A DNA stretch of 64,000 bases from Xanthocytophaga agilis (GCF_030068605.1 NZ_JASJOU010000001.1:558001-622000); one strand, 5' to 3'; counted from the stretch's first letter, positions 8,052-16,452 are shown. The notes: generated by a model from the sequence alone, not told the origin. Made by a program: numbers and translations.

Positions 8052-9317
8052 GTGTTCGGACTAATTGACGCTAATAATTTTTATGTAAGCTGCGAACGGG
8101 TGTTTAATCCTGCCTTAGACAAAAAGCCTATTGTGGTGTTGAGCAATAACGATGGCTGTATTGTTTCCAGGTCCAATGAAGCCCGCCAACTGGGCATTAA
8201 GATGGGAGCACCGTACTTTGAGGCAAAGCCCTTGCTGGATCAACACCAGGTAGCCGTTTTCTCAAGTAACTATGCCTTGTATGGGGACATGTCGCAACGG
8301 TTGATGAGCTTACTATCGACGTTCAGTGGTGAGGTAGAGATTTATTCGGTGGATGAATGTTTTGTAGGTCTTGAGGGGTTTGAGCAGTGGAATCTGCTTG
8401 ACTATGGGCACCAGATCCGGGAAACTGTTTTGCTACACCTAGGGCTTCCTACCTGTGTTGGTATTGCGCCTACAAAGACGCTGGCGAAGGTAGCCAATCT
8501 TCTGGCCAAAAGACACTCTCAAAAAGATTCCTCAACTCAGGGTGTACTGCTTTTGGATACGGAACAGAAATGGAAAGAGGCTCTTACCAAACTACGGGTT
8601 GAGGATATTTGGGGAGTAGGGAGACAGTATGCTAAAAAGCTACATAGCTACCACATTACCAACGCTGCTGATCTGGCGAGAGTAAGACCGGCCTGGGCAA
8701 AAAAACATCTGGGAGGGATGATAGGGGAGCGGTTGATTGCTGAACTCAATGGGGTGTCCTGTCTGGAAATGGAATTGACACCTTCTACTAAAAAGAGTAT
8801 AGTGGTTAGCCGATCTTTTGGTAGGGTGGTGACTACAGAAAGTGAACTTAGTGAAGCGGTAAGTGTCTATGCCAGCAAGGCTTCCGAAAAGCTGCGTATC
8901 GAGAAGACAATAGCCTCTGTACTTACAGTCTTCATTCAGTCTTCACGCTTTAAGGAAACGCCATTCTATGCCTCTATCAGCATTACGCTGCCCTCTGCCA
9001 GTTCGGATAGCCGTGTACTGGTACATTATGCCCCGGAAGGCGTAAAGCGTATTTACAAAGAGGGTATTGAGTATAAGAAGGCGGGTATCTTACTGGATGG
9101 GATTTGCCCTGCTCATAGCCAGCAAACAAACTTGTTTGACGAACGCCCATCCAATCCGGCTCTGATGGCGGTTGTTGACAAGATTAATGCACGCTGGGGA
9201 GCAGGGACGGTGTTTCTGGCATCGAATGGCACGACTCAGGCCTGGCAGATGCTTTCGACGATGCGAAGTAATCGGTTTACGACTAAGTGGAAGGAGATAC
9301 CACTGGTAAAGGGCTAG
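8052..9317 (+). CDS. umuC: UmuC-type Y-family DNA polymerase V catalytic subunit
   Basis: 421 residues, the standard UmuC length. Catalytic acidic motifs are present: the first Asp in LIDANNFYVSCERVFNP and the Asp-Glu pair in YSVDECFVGL near residue 100. NNDGCIVSRSNEAR and the HhH-type VEDIWGVGRQYAKKL near 180 are also typical of the family. The C-terminal QTNLFDE resembles the beta-clamp-binding QxxLF peptide. The start is GTG at 8052, giving residues immediately before the family start LIDANN. With UmuD it forms an error-prone polymerase induced by DNA damage; acquisition of this pair on mobile DNA is common. Confidence 0.95.
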   Translation: MFGLIDANNFYVSCERVFNPALDKKPIVVLSNNDGCIVSRSNEARQLGIKMGAPYFEAKPLLDQHQVAVFSSNYALYGDMSQRLMSLLSTFSGEVEIYSVDECFVGLEGFEQWNLLDYGHQIRETVLLHLGLPTCVGIAPTKTLAKVANLLAKRHSQKDSSTQGVLLLDTEQKWKEALTKLRVEDIWGVGRQYAKKLHSYHITNAADLARVRPAWAKKHLGGMIGERLIAELNGVSCLEMELTPSTKKSIVVSRSFGRVVTTESELSEAVSVYASKASEKLRIEKTIASVLTVFIQSSRFKETPFYASISITLPSASSDSRVLVHYAPEGVKRIYKEGIEYKKAGILLDGICPAHSQQTNLFDERPSNPALMAVVDKINARWGAGTVFLASNGTTQAWQMLSTMRSNRFTTKWKEIPLVKG

Positions 9318-9480
9318 ACTTGTTGCTTACTCTGTCAATTTGACTACAAATTAGAAGGTTTGGGGTTTAGCTTCTTATGAATGCTAGTGGTAGTCAGATA
9401 ATTACAGATGTAAAAAGTCGTAGTCCTTTTTGCTTGGTTAATAATTTGTGCAACCTCTACCTAGCTTAGATATTCTTTGG

Positions 9481-9720
9481 AATAGGTAAAAGAAGATTCC
9501 ACGTGACAAATAGAGTCTTCTTTGGTATCTGAGAGGAAGTATTCTCCAATCGGAAAGGCCGTCGGTTTTGTCACAAGATCCTTTAAGGAGGACAGGCAGG
9601 GCGTGTTTGCTACAGAAGGAGAGTAAGGGGATGAGCATTCCTTACAGTAAGACAAAAGGAGAATGGTGCTACTTTCATGAGAGTAATAACAGACAATAGT
9701 AAAGGAAAGTGATCTTTGCA
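9481..9720. repeat. Dispersed intergenic repeat, copy 1
   Basis: Part of a 1.1-kb stretch (9318-10411) without a convincing gene. The segment ACGTGACAAATAGAGT at 9501-9516, the following TCTGAGAGGAAGTATTC, and TTTGTCACAAGATCCTTT near 9567-9584 align with the copy at 11020-11190 (ACCAATAGAGT, TCTGAGAG, TTGTCACAGAATTCTTTC). Open frames on the minus strand here look like read-through of the repeat, not genes. Confidence 0.5.
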
Positions 9721-10072
9721 AGAGTACAAAACTATCCGATCTTCAAACCTCCTGAGAATCGTGTATTCGCGTTTTGGGCCAGTATTTTCTACAAATGCAT
9801 GATTCTGGCGCGTTTCAGGTTACATACTTTTTAGAGGTCTGGGCGATTTGGTTCAGAAATGCGATTTAAGGCATGATAAATCGTTTATAAGCCATTTTCC
9901 GCTGTGAGTCGATTAATACCAAAACAATTGAACTGGTAGTTAAATCTATAGAAGGGAGTTTTGACAGGATAATCAATTAGGTAATTCTGCAGTTGTCAAA
10001 AAGGAAATCTTTTTAAACATTTTTAGATTGTTTACAATTGACCTGGTATGGCTACAAACAATACAAAAAGTA

Positions 10073-10163
10073 TATGTCCTTTTTAATAAGGACATACTTA
10101 TGGCTTGGCGTAAAAATCCGTTAGTGCGAAAATCTTGTATTATAAACCGGATTTTCGCACTAA
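10073..10163. repeat. Two adjacent hairpins, one with perfect 14-base arms
   Basis: TATGTCCTT (10073-10081) / AAGGACATA (10088-10096) forms a 9-base stem with a 6-base loop. Twenty-four bases on, TTAGTGCGAAAATC (10121-10134) / GATTTTCGCACTAA (10150-10163) forms a perfect 14-base inverted repeat with a 15-base loop. Neither is followed by a T tract, so a simple terminator is unlikely. They lie about 100 bases upstream of the promoter-like element at 10259-10290. Confidence 0.6.
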
Positions 10164-10258
10164 ATCAAGTATATATAGTAGCAAGTAGTTAGAGAGTGAA
10201 CATCCCATTGTCGGTAGTCTTCTGGAAAGAGAGCATATTAGGGTTGTATAAAGGGTTA

Positions 10259-10290
10259 TTGACAGCCGTCTTTTACAGGTCATACCTTTG
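10259..10290 (+). promoter_or_regulatory. Bacteroidota-type promoter (TTG...TAnnTTTG)
   Basis: TTGAC at 10259-10263 and TACCTTTG at 10283-10290 with a 21-base spacer from TTG match the TTG / TAnnTTTG promoter pattern of Bacteroidota. This would give a 5' leader of about 115 bases for the lipoprotein gene at 10412. Confidence 0.5.
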
Positions 10291-10411
10291 CTACTTGAAA
10301 AGGGCATTACAAATGATGTATCCAGGTCATTGAGGAATACTAGTATTCCTTTTTCACATCTGTCCTAATCCATTACTATATGATTTCAACTCAATATATT
10401 CTGGTATCCTT

Positions 10412-10912
10412 ATGAAAAACCTAAAGACCACCTTAACAACAACACTACTAGTACTACTATGCTGCCTGATATTTGTCGGATGTAACTATAGCAAAGGAGC
10501 CAAGAAAGATCTCCTCACAGGTTTGTCATTCAACTACAATGGGTTTATTGTGCAAGATATGGCATTGGTAGATCCAGAAAATAACCGCATGACTGACAAT
10601 AAAGTAAAGTTAAACACAGAGATAGCTATCGTAGCGCTTGGGATAAATAACTATGGACTTAGGGATGGCAAGGCTTTTCCGGGAATGAGTTTATTGGTAA
10701 CTGATACAAAGGGAACTACAGTGCTTAAAGCCGACGACCTGTTTTCTGGCGATCAGGGCCATCCACCTGCAGACGCTACTGAATTACGTGGAAAGATCAC
10801 CATTGCACAACCCATGGCAGCCGGCCAAACCTATCACGTTAAATTACGTATTTGGGACAAGGTGAAAGCCGACAATGAGCTAAATGCCGAAACCGACCTG
10901 GTTGTACAATAA
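10412..10912 (+). CDS. Putative lipoprotein, unknown function
   Basis: 166 residues. MKNLKTTLTTTLLVLL...IFVGC is a clear lipoprotein signal with lipobox VGC at about residues 22-24. The mature part is beta-rich with alternating polar/hydrophobic strands (SFNYNGFIVQDMALVD, KLNTEIAIVALGINNYG, YHVKLRIWDKVKAD), like a small immunoglobulin-like or jelly-roll domain. It stands alone, with a promoter-like element upstream and a repeat-containing intergenic region downstream. No family recognised. Confidence 0.7.
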   Translation: MKNLKTTLTTTLLVLLCCLIFVGCNYSKGAKKDLLTGLSFNYNGFIVQDMALVDPENNRMTDNKVKLNTEIAIVALGINNYGLRDGKAFPGMSLLVTDTKGTTVLKADDLFSGDQGHPPADATELRGKITIAQPMAAGQTYHVKLRIWDKVKADNELNAETDLVVQ

Positions 10913-11019
10913 GTAATGATTTAACTTATAAGGTATACAGCGAATTAAACTGGCATCCCTATTTTATTTTGGAGGGTTTTAAGAGAATGATTTCTTTTCC
11001 CTTAAAACTTTTTTCGTAT

Positions 11020-11190
11020 CCTTTTGCTCTTTTTTGTTCTCCTGAAAGGATCTTCCGCCACGGCGGGACACGTGTCACCAATAGAGTGTTGTTTCCTTTC
11101 TGAGAGAAATATGTATTCCAATTTCAAAGGCTGACGTTCTTGTCACAGAATTCTTTCAGACGGACAAAAGAGGGAGAGCAGACAGGGAGA
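11020..11190. repeat. Dispersed intergenic repeat, copy 2, with GC hairpin
   Basis: Within the gene-free stretch 10913-11407. TTTTGCTCTTTTTTGTTCT with CTGAAAGGATCTTC is followed by a GC-rich hairpin CCGCC-AC-GGCGG (about 11055-11066), then GTCACCAATAGAGT ending at 11087. The first part and the CAATAGAGT part match the copy at 25741-25802, which lacks the hairpin. The later part (TCTGAGAG, TTGTCACAGAAT) matches the copy at 9481-9720. The GC-rich core stands out from the AT-rich surroundings. Confidence 0.55.
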
Positions 11191-11407
11191 AGTGTTCTTT
11201 TCAAGAAGAGGGAATTATCCATTCAAGACGGGAAGTGAATTTTGAGTGTTTTTTCGTTATTCCTGAAAAGATCCCGGACAGGATAAGGATAACATGCTAG
11301 CTATTACCAGAAAGCAATACTGACTTGGAAAGTGAGTCCGCTTCTGGAAATTCGGATTCTGAATTGAAACGAGCAGAGATAGAATACAAGCAAAGTAGCT
11401 AATAAGA

Positions 11408-11929
11408 ATGCATAAACAGATTGAATATACATTTGTTGGAGATACTGAATTGCTTCGATTGGTAAAATCCGAATGGAAGGGATATTGCATTACATCAGTT
11501 GCAGATATTGAATACTGGATTAAGAAAACGTACCAGAAACCGGATACTAACTCAGAAATAACCGCAACATTTATTATTGACTTAGAGTATAATTTGGTTA
11601 TCCATGACAGACATTCCGAACATGTTGTCTGTGCTGCTGGAGAAAATGTATTGTCTGCAGGCGAAATAACTTTTGTATTACTTAAAAACAAAACATACTT
11701 CATTAGTCAAATCACCAATCAATCCACAGGCTATTGCCCTTCACCTAAATCCTGGGATATGGTAAAATGTGCATTAGAAAAGATTAGAATTCCATTTCCG
11801 GATTTTTTTACAACTGCATTCGAATTCCGAATTTGTGGTAGCTGTGGTTGGATTAATGTAATCAAAGACAATTATTTTGTTTGCATCAATAATGAATGTC
11901 AAAATCAATTACCCCCTAATGAAAATTGA
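11408..11929 (+). CDS. Hypothetical protein with C-terminal Cys4 zinc-ribbon-like motif
   Basis: 173 residues with no signal peptide. The N-terminal 140 residues are mixed alpha/beta and unrecognised. Near the C terminus ICGSCGWIN followed by VCINNEC gives a CxxC...CxxxxC spacing that could bind one zinc ion. The codon use and amino-acid composition look coding, and the ATG at 11408 is the only reasonable start. It is flanked on both sides by copies of the dispersed intergenic repeat. Function unknown. Confidence 0.6.
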   Translation: MHKQIEYTFVGDTELLRLVKSEWKGYCITSVADIEYWIKKTYQKPDTNSEITATFIIDLEYNLVIHDRHSEHVVCAAGENVLSAGEITFVLLKNKTYFISQITNQSTGYCPSPKSWDMVKCALEKIRIPFPDFFTTAFEFRICGSCGWINVIKDNYFVCINNECQNQLPPNEN

Positions 11930-11974
11930 GTGCGTCAAGCTTATTTTGAGAGAAAAAATTATCTCCAAACTCCA

Positions 11975-12080
11975 ATGTCACCGGTCTTGTCAAACCTGTC
12001 CCGCCGTGGCGGGAAGGTTCTTTCAGAAGGACGGAAAAGTGAGTCTTCGTTTCAGGAGAACGGGAAAGAGACTTTACACA
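11975..12080. repeat. Dispersed intergenic repeat, copy 3, with CCCGCC/GGCGGG hairpin
   Basis: GGTCTTGTCAAACCTGT is followed by the perfect hairpin CCCGCC-GT-GGCGGG, then GGTTCTTTCAGAAGGACGG, GAGTCTTCGTTTCAGG and AGAACGGGAAAGAG. The TTGTCA and TTCTTTCAG...GGAC pieces correspond to copies 1 and 2. The GC-rich hairpin is the same element as in copy 2 with one central base pair changed. Confidence 0.5.
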
Positions 12081-12178
12081 TAAAGACTTTACCTGTCCAA
12101 AGTTAAGATAGTCCAGCCCAATCACGAACAATACTTCAGTGCACAGACATGTTTTGTTTTTATAAGCTGTACAAAACC

Positions 12179-12931
12179 TTAAAAGGCATAATTACGCATG
12201 CCACCATCCACCACAGCTACCGTTCCGGTAATGTATTTTGCTCGTGGAGAGACAAGGAAAACGGCCATGTTAGCCATATCCTGAGGCTCACCGAAATCGC
12301 CCAACGGAATTGCCTGTTCCGCAAATCGTTGACGTTCCTCAACCGGAAAAAAGGGGCGGATGTTATTGGTATCAATCAGACCTGGCTGGAGGCAATTGAC
12401 TCTGATGCCATACTTGCCTAGTTCACCCGCAAGTTGTTTTGACCAAGCCGTTACTGCAGCTTTGGCAATGGCTGATACATTCAACTGACGTAGTTCATAG
12501 GTGCTGGTGAGGTTGAGAATTGCTCCCTGCTTTCGTTCTATAAAATGTGGTATAAGCAGATGTGTTAACTTGCGGTGTTGTTCAAAGTCAAGCGTCATAG
12601 CGGCAATCCAGTCTTCTTCCTTCCCGGTAAGGGGTACAGGCCTGCTACGGCCTGCATTGTTTATCAGAATATCTACCTGCCCTAAATTGTCTAACGCTGC
12701 CCTGGCTATTTGCTGAGGTGCTTCTTTGTCTACAAAGTCTTGAACCAATAAAACAGGTTCTGTACCTCCTGAAGCCATGATATCTGATTTTAAATCGTTA
12801 AGCAACGCTTCGTTACGGGCAGTTGCCAGCACTTTTACACCTTCAAGGGCAAGCTCTCTGGCAATGGCTCTTCCTATACCCTGACTTGCTCCGCTTACAA
12901 TAGCCGTTTTCTTGTTTAAATATAAGTCCAT
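12179..12931 (-). CDS. Short-chain dehydrogenase/reductase (SDR) family protein
   Basis: About 250 residues. The Rossmann dinucleotide motif SGASQGIG lies at residues 12-19, NNAG near 89, and the C-terminal GxxxxVDGG motif (ITGTVAVVDGG) is present. The classical catalytic YxxxK is altered: the segment reads NVSAIAKAAV, with Lys retained but Ser where Tyr is expected. It may therefore be a divergent or non-classical SDR. The N-terminal ATG at 12929-12931 is chosen; a longer frame would run into the HxlR gene. It is divergent from that HxlR regulator at 13027, which probably controls it. Confidence 0.85.
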   Translation of the reverse strand: MDLYLNKKTAIVSGASQGIGRAIARELALEGVKVLATARNEALLNDLKSDIMASGGTEPVLLVQDFVDKEAPQQIARAALDNLGQVDILINNAGRSRPVPLTGKEEDWIAAMTLDFEQHRKLTHLLIPHFIERKQGAILNLTSTYELRQLNVSAIAKAAVTAWSKQLAGELGKYGIRVNCLQPGLIDTNNIRPFFPVEERQRFAEQAIPLGDFGEPQDMANMAVFLVSPRAKYITGTVAVVDGGMRNYAF

Positions 12932-12956
12932 ATTGCTGAAATTTTTGTTTTTTGCA

Positions 12957-13012
12957 ATAGTAGGGCTTTGCGCGTATTTTTGATTTACCTGTAATGAATT
13001 GTGTGCTACTAT
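12957..13012. promoter_or_regulatory. SDR/HxlR divergent promoter with inverted repeat
   Basis: The 95-base spacer between the SDR and HxlR starts carries ATAGTAG (12957-12963) and its inverse CTACTAT (13006-13012). A TATAAAATTTG sequence immediately before the HxlR start is close to, but one base longer than, the TAnnTTTG promoter element. The inverted repeat could bracket a looped HxlR operator. This is inference from symmetry. Confidence 0.35.
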
Positions 13013-13026
13013 AAAATTTGTAAGTA

Positions 13027-13407
13027 ATGCCAGGCAGAAAAACAACCTCCACCTTTACCCGCAATGAGCAATGCATTATCAACTGCAACCTCACCTATGC
13101 GGTGCATATACTCAGCGGACGATGGAAACTGTTGATTCTTGATAAACTCAAACAAAGACAGATGCGGTTTAGTGAATTAAAGAAGGAGTTTTCCTATATC
13201 TCTGAGCGTATGTTAACCTTGCAGTTGCAAGCAATGGAAGAGGATGGCCTTCTGGAGCGAACTGTCTATCCGGAAGTGCCGCCAAGGGTAGAATACGAAC
13301 TTACGGAAATGGCTATTGAACTGACTCCGATACTGGAGCATCTGAGCCAATGGGCAGAAAAGAACCGAAAGAAAGAAGCTGCTCACACACAGGCACAACA
13401 GCCTTAA
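13027..13407 (+). CDS. HxlR-family winged-helix transcriptional regulator
   Basis: 126 residues: NEQCIINCNLTYAVHILSGRWKLLILDKL, FSELKKEFSYISERMLTLQL as recognition helix, then EEDGLLERTVYPEVPPRVEYELTE wing and a C-terminal ILEHLSQWAEKNRKK. The N-terminal Cys in EQC and INC are candidates for redox sensing. The gene is divergent from the SDR gene with a 95-base shared regulatory region, consistent with HxlR control of the neighbouring oxidoreductase. The family match is firm; the ligand is unknown. Confidence 0.92.
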   Translation: MPGRKTTSTFTRNEQCIINCNLTYAVHILSGRWKLLILDKLKQRQMRFSELKKEFSYISERMLTLQLQAMEEDGLLERTVYPEVPPRVEYELTEMAIELTPILEHLSQWAEKNRKKEAAHTQAQQP

Positions 13408-13494
13408 CAGGCATACAGAACAGGAGGGATAGAAACATATCTTCAGCAGAAATGATGCAAGTCTTTCTTCAATGCTGTCAGAATAAAAGTTTCT

Positions 13495-13585
13495 CTCTAT
13501 TTATCCTCCTAAAAGGTCTTCCTGTCACGCCTTGACTTGGGCGGGAAGGTCTTTACTGGAGGCCAGGAAGAGTGTATTGATTTCA
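13495..13585. repeat. Dispersed intergenic repeat, copy 4 (degenerate)
   Basis: In the gap after the second HxlR gene. CTCCTAAAAGGTCTTCCTGTCACGCC, interrupted by TTGACTTGG and then GCGGGAAGGTCTTTACTGGAGG, shows the same order of elements as copies 2 and 3 with a looser GC-rich stem. The match is by eye and weaker than the others. The rest of 13408-13722 shows no gene. Confidence 0.35.
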
Positions 13586-13722
13586 AAACAACAGATTATG
13601 GAGAGGTTAACATGCGCTTTCTTATGTTGACAACATAGATTGTTACTCCTGCCAGTGGGGTATTATCCTCTTCTAGATTGTAAAAGCGGATGAATCAATC
13701 CACTAAAAGAAGGAAGGAATAT

Positions 13723-14154
13723 ATGACTAAGTTTAAAGTACATCTCATTTTTATTGGTATTTTACTTTCTTCTCTGGAATGTTCCCCTTCAAAGAGAGAG
13801 TCATTTAACATTGATGTATTGATGCCTTTAAAATACACCAGCGTTCCCTTGGACATATTAGTTAATTTTCCCCAAAACTACAATGGCTTGAATATAGAGA
13901 CTGAGGGGTACTTTATTGCTACATTTGAAGATTTGGCAATCTATAAATCAAAATTTGATTACTACTCTGATTCAAAGAACAAGGCTATCTGGATAAATTT
14001 TAATTCTGAGTTGAATTCAAACTTGGATGATACATGTAAGAAGCTAAACAGAAGATATGTAATCGTCAGAGGCAGATTTATTACAAAAAGTAAAGGCCAT
14101 TTAGGTAACTATGTAGGAGAGGTTGACAATGTATATTATATTTCTAGTAACTAA
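13723..14154 (+). CDS. Putative lipoprotein/exported protein
   Basis: About 143 residues from MTKFKVHLIFIGILLSSLEC, a hydrophobic signal with a cysteine at residue 20. The -1 residue is Glu, so the lipobox is not canonical and lipidation is uncertain. An in-frame ATG at 13690 would add 11 basic residues before the signal. The C-terminal third (RRYVIVRGRFITKSKG, LGNYVGEVDNVYYI) looks like an OB-fold strand pattern. Family not recognised; likely periplasmic. Confidence 0.6.
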   Translation: MTKFKVHLIFIGILLSSLECSPSKRESFNIDVLMPLKYTSVPLDILVNFPQNYNGLNIETEGYFIATFEDLAIYKSKFDYYSDSKNKAIWINFNSELNSNLDDTCKKLNRRYVIVRGRFITKSKGHLGNYVGEVDNVYYISSN

Positions 14155-14233
14155 TTTTAAAATGTTTGTAGTAAGAGTCTGCTTTTAAGAATTATTTACC
14201 CTGTAAATACGAATCCTCACTCTGTTTATTAGT

Positions 14234-14959
14234 ATGTATTTCTTCTTGAAAGTAAGGTTACTGCTTCTATTTATTGAAGGATTCCTGTGTTATACGAATA
14301 TATTCAGCCAGCAAAATGATTTATTCTGTCCACCTAACTTAGATCAATGCCTGATTGAGATGAATAAAGTCGTCTCCGTGGAAAATAAAAATACCATACG
14401 TTCTTGTTCGGAAGATAGTCTGAGAAAACTTCAAAGCTACAAGAATAATTTGCTGGAAGCATACCATTACAGAGTTGACTGCGGTGTATTTGGAATCCTC
14501 AGGGAGAAAAAAGTTTATTTGAGAGAAGATATCTATCATTTTCTTTTACTAACGTTTCATAGGTATCTGAACGGGTATGAATTAGATACAGAAGGACAAT
14601 TTGAGTATTATAATACAGTTTTTTTAAGGAAAGAAGAAGAACGAAAGCGAAGAATGGAGCAAGACACTATTAATGGTGTCTACATTCCGAAAGATTTACA
14701 GGATTGCTTTCGGGAGTTGGATAAAAAACTCACTGCAGAAGAGAAAAACCAAATTGCCAGCCTTGCCAGTGTAGATGATCTGATTGCGTACCACCGTGGT
14801 CTCGGAATGTGGATACGAAATGCATGGGGCTTATGGGGAGGATCTCGTCTTTTGAAATATTTTAAAGATACTGGTTTTGAGTTTGTGATGGCTGATGACT
14901 TATCAGTAGAAATACTAATAGGGTATTACAAATACCTACAGCAAAAAACAAAACCATAA
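14234..14959 (+). CDS. DUF6794-like protein with two tandem domains
   Basis: 241 residues with an N-terminal hydrophobic export signal (LRLLLLFIEGFLCYTNIFSQ). The C-terminal half (from about residue 150) carries YIPKDLQDCFRELDKKL, then GLGMWIRNAWGLWGGSRL, then LSVEILIGYYKYLQ, the layout of DUF6794. The N-terminal half repeats it weakly: CPPNLDQCLIEMNKVVS, then YLREDIYHFLLLTFHRYLNG, without the WGLWGGSRL core. It therefore looks like an internal duplication with one degenerate copy. Members of this family occur in clusters of orphan immunity-like genes; function unknown. Confidence 0.65.
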   Translation: MYFFLKVRLLLLFIEGFLCYTNIFSQQNDLFCPPNLDQCLIEMNKVVSVENKNTIRSCSEDSLRKLQSYKNNLLEAYHYRVDCGVFGILREKKVYLREDIYHFLLLTFHRYLNGYELDTEGQFEYYNTVFLRKEEERKRRMEQDTINGVYIPKDLQDCFRELDKKLTAEEKNQIASLASVDDLIAYHRGLGMWIRNAWGLWGGSRLLKYFKDTGFEFVMADDLSVEILIGYYKYLQQKTKP

Positions 14960-15088
14960 ATAGTCCCCTGTAAATAATTCCATCTTTCATGAAAGTTCCA
15001 AGTGGGCAAGACAATTACTATACTCTGTGGGATTTGAAGCTGGCCCGTATTCTTACTCCGATGTAACATGACGTTAACTTAATCCTTA

Positions 15089-15544
15089 ATGAAAGTTCAA
15101 ATGGATATGGTATTTACCTTCGAAATAACTACTATTCCTGAACATAAGGAATTACGCTATTATTGGGCTCATTTGGAAGGCTCACTTGCTATCTCTGTTG
15201 ACAATGTACTCTTTTTTGAAGAGTCAGATATATGTTTGATTGAGTTAGCGAATGATATGCATAACTGGTTACTATCTGGTAAACTCAATACGCAGCCTGA
15301 TTTTATTTATAAAACTGTTGATTACTATCTTGAACCAATCCTGATTTTTGAATATATCAATGATGACTATTATAAAATAGAATCGATCTGGCAAAAAACA
15401 GAACTGACACAACTGGTATCAAAAATTAGCATCATTACTGCATTTGAAACTTTTCTGAAGAATTTAGAGATAGAGTTGGCACAAAAGTTAACTATCAATT
15501 TAAATGAATTATTGCGCAATTTAAATCAAGAGGAGGAGAACTAG
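15089..15544 (+). CDS. Hypothetical immunity-like cytoplasmic protein
   Basis: 151 residues, acidic, no signal peptide. Sequence features: an N-terminal beta strand MDMVFTFEITTIPEHKELRY, then WAHLEGSLAISVDNVLFFEE, then an amphipathic helical C terminus. The size, acidity and single-gene isolation resemble immunity-type orphan genes, but no toxin is nearby. The family is not recognised with confidence. Confidence 0.55.
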   Translation: MKVQMDMVFTFEITTIPEHKELRYYWAHLEGSLAISVDNVLFFEESDICLIELANDMHNWLLSGKLNTQPDFIYKTVDYYLEPILIFEYINDDYYKIESIWQKTELTQLVSKISIITAFETFLKNLEIELAQKLTINLNELLRNLNQEEEN

Positions 15545-15673
15545 TGACGATATAATTGATTTTACTTTTTTGAGAATAAAATGTGTTTTCAAAAAAGGTA
15601 TCTTCCAAGATACCGAATCCATAATTTGGTAGGTTAGAGCATATATTAATTAAGAGCATACACTAATAAAGGC

Positions 15674-16090
15674 TTATTCATACATAACCCTCCTTATAGC
15701 AGAAATGGCATTTACAAGGGAGATTCCTTCTGGCCCATTGGGCATGGATATAGTCAAAGATGGTTGCGTATACAGATCTAAAATTAGTAGAAAAGATGCA
15801 TCCAAATCTGATTTAAACACAGGATTGAACTTTACTTCCTTTATCTCTTCTATTTCTATAAAACGAACATCCTGACTAGTATCAAAAAGCATAAATCGTC
15901 GGGAAGATAAAAGAATAGATTCATTATCAGTTGTTGTAAAATAGTATATTAGAAATTCATCGGTTGACAAGTCAATTCGTTTCAATAAATGTTCAATATC
16001 TACCTTATTATGAGTTTGCTCATCTATTTGGAATTGTGCTCTTCTAGCCGATATTCTTTTTAATGCTCTCTCTTTACCTATGTAATGCAT
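15674..16090 (-). CDS. Hypothetical protein with a possible PH-like domain
   Basis: 138 residues, no signal peptide. From about residue 48 the pattern YYFTTTDNESILLSSRRFM, FIEIEEIKEVKFNP and a C-terminal helix SLVNAISAIRRVMY resembles bacterial PH-like (YokE-type) domains, which often end in an amphipathic helix. This is a fold-level guess. The start is the ATG complementary to 16088-16090. Confidence 0.5.
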   Translation of the reverse strand: MHYIGKERALKRISARRAQFQIDEQTHNKVDIEHLLKRIDLSTDEFLIYYFTTTDNESILLSSRRFMLFDTSQDVRFIEIEEIKEVKFNPVFKSDLDASFLLILDLYTQPSLTISMPNGPEGISLVNAISAIRRVMYE

Positions 16091-16180
16091 ACATCCGATT
16101 TATCATTTTACACCACTTGAGCCTATTGCCTCACTCACTTCTCGCCTTATTGTCAGCCAATACTACAGCAATCGTCAATA

Positions 16181-16288
16181 GGCTCAGGCAGGATTCGAAC
16201 CTGCAGTACTACCCCGAATTTATATCCCGTTTGTATGGAAGTACAGTTTACGGCAACGTTCATATGGACACCAGTCCACTTCTGAGCT
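16181..16288 (-). other. tRNA-like element (degenerate or unusual tRNA)
   Basis: On the minus strand a perfect T-arm is present: GCAGG-TTCGAAT-CCTGC, containing the 11-base tRNA consensus GGTTCGAATCC. It is followed by CTGAGCC, which pairs with AGCTCAG 108 bases upstream at six of seven positions, like an acceptor stem. A D-arm-like GTGG-ACTGGTGT-CCAT with the conserved GG follows that 5' strand. The middle 60 bases do not fold into a regular 5-base-pair/7-base-loop anticodon arm that I can find, and the total length is too great for a standard tRNA. A tRNA pseudogene, a tRNA 3' end used by an integrated element, or a tRNA-like RNA are all possible. No functional tRNA is claimed. Confidence 0.35.
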
Positions 16289-16452
16289 GTGTAAATATAG
16301 CGATTTAGCAGGTTGATTTGTGCTATATGTAAAATGAATTTTATAAAAGTAATGGATAAAAATATAGTCTGTTGTTTGTAGGTTGTATATTTGTTACATA
16401 CTATCTACCATTGTATACTTATTCATAGAAGGAAACAGATAGCTTATACTAC

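Noticed and set aside
9438-9721. Minus-strand frames of 66-86 residues over the first dispersed repeat
   Set aside because: Composition follows the repeat sequence, there is no start context, and the same segment aligns with other gene-free repeat copies.
11257-11703. 148-residue minus-strand frame
   Set aside because: It is antisense to the better-supported plus-strand gene at 11408-11929, with no recognisable motif.
16063-16308. Plus-strand frame containing RLRQDSNLQ
   Set aside because: This is the antisense translation of the tRNA-like T-arm, a known source of false frames; it overlaps the minus-strand gene start and the tRNA-like element.
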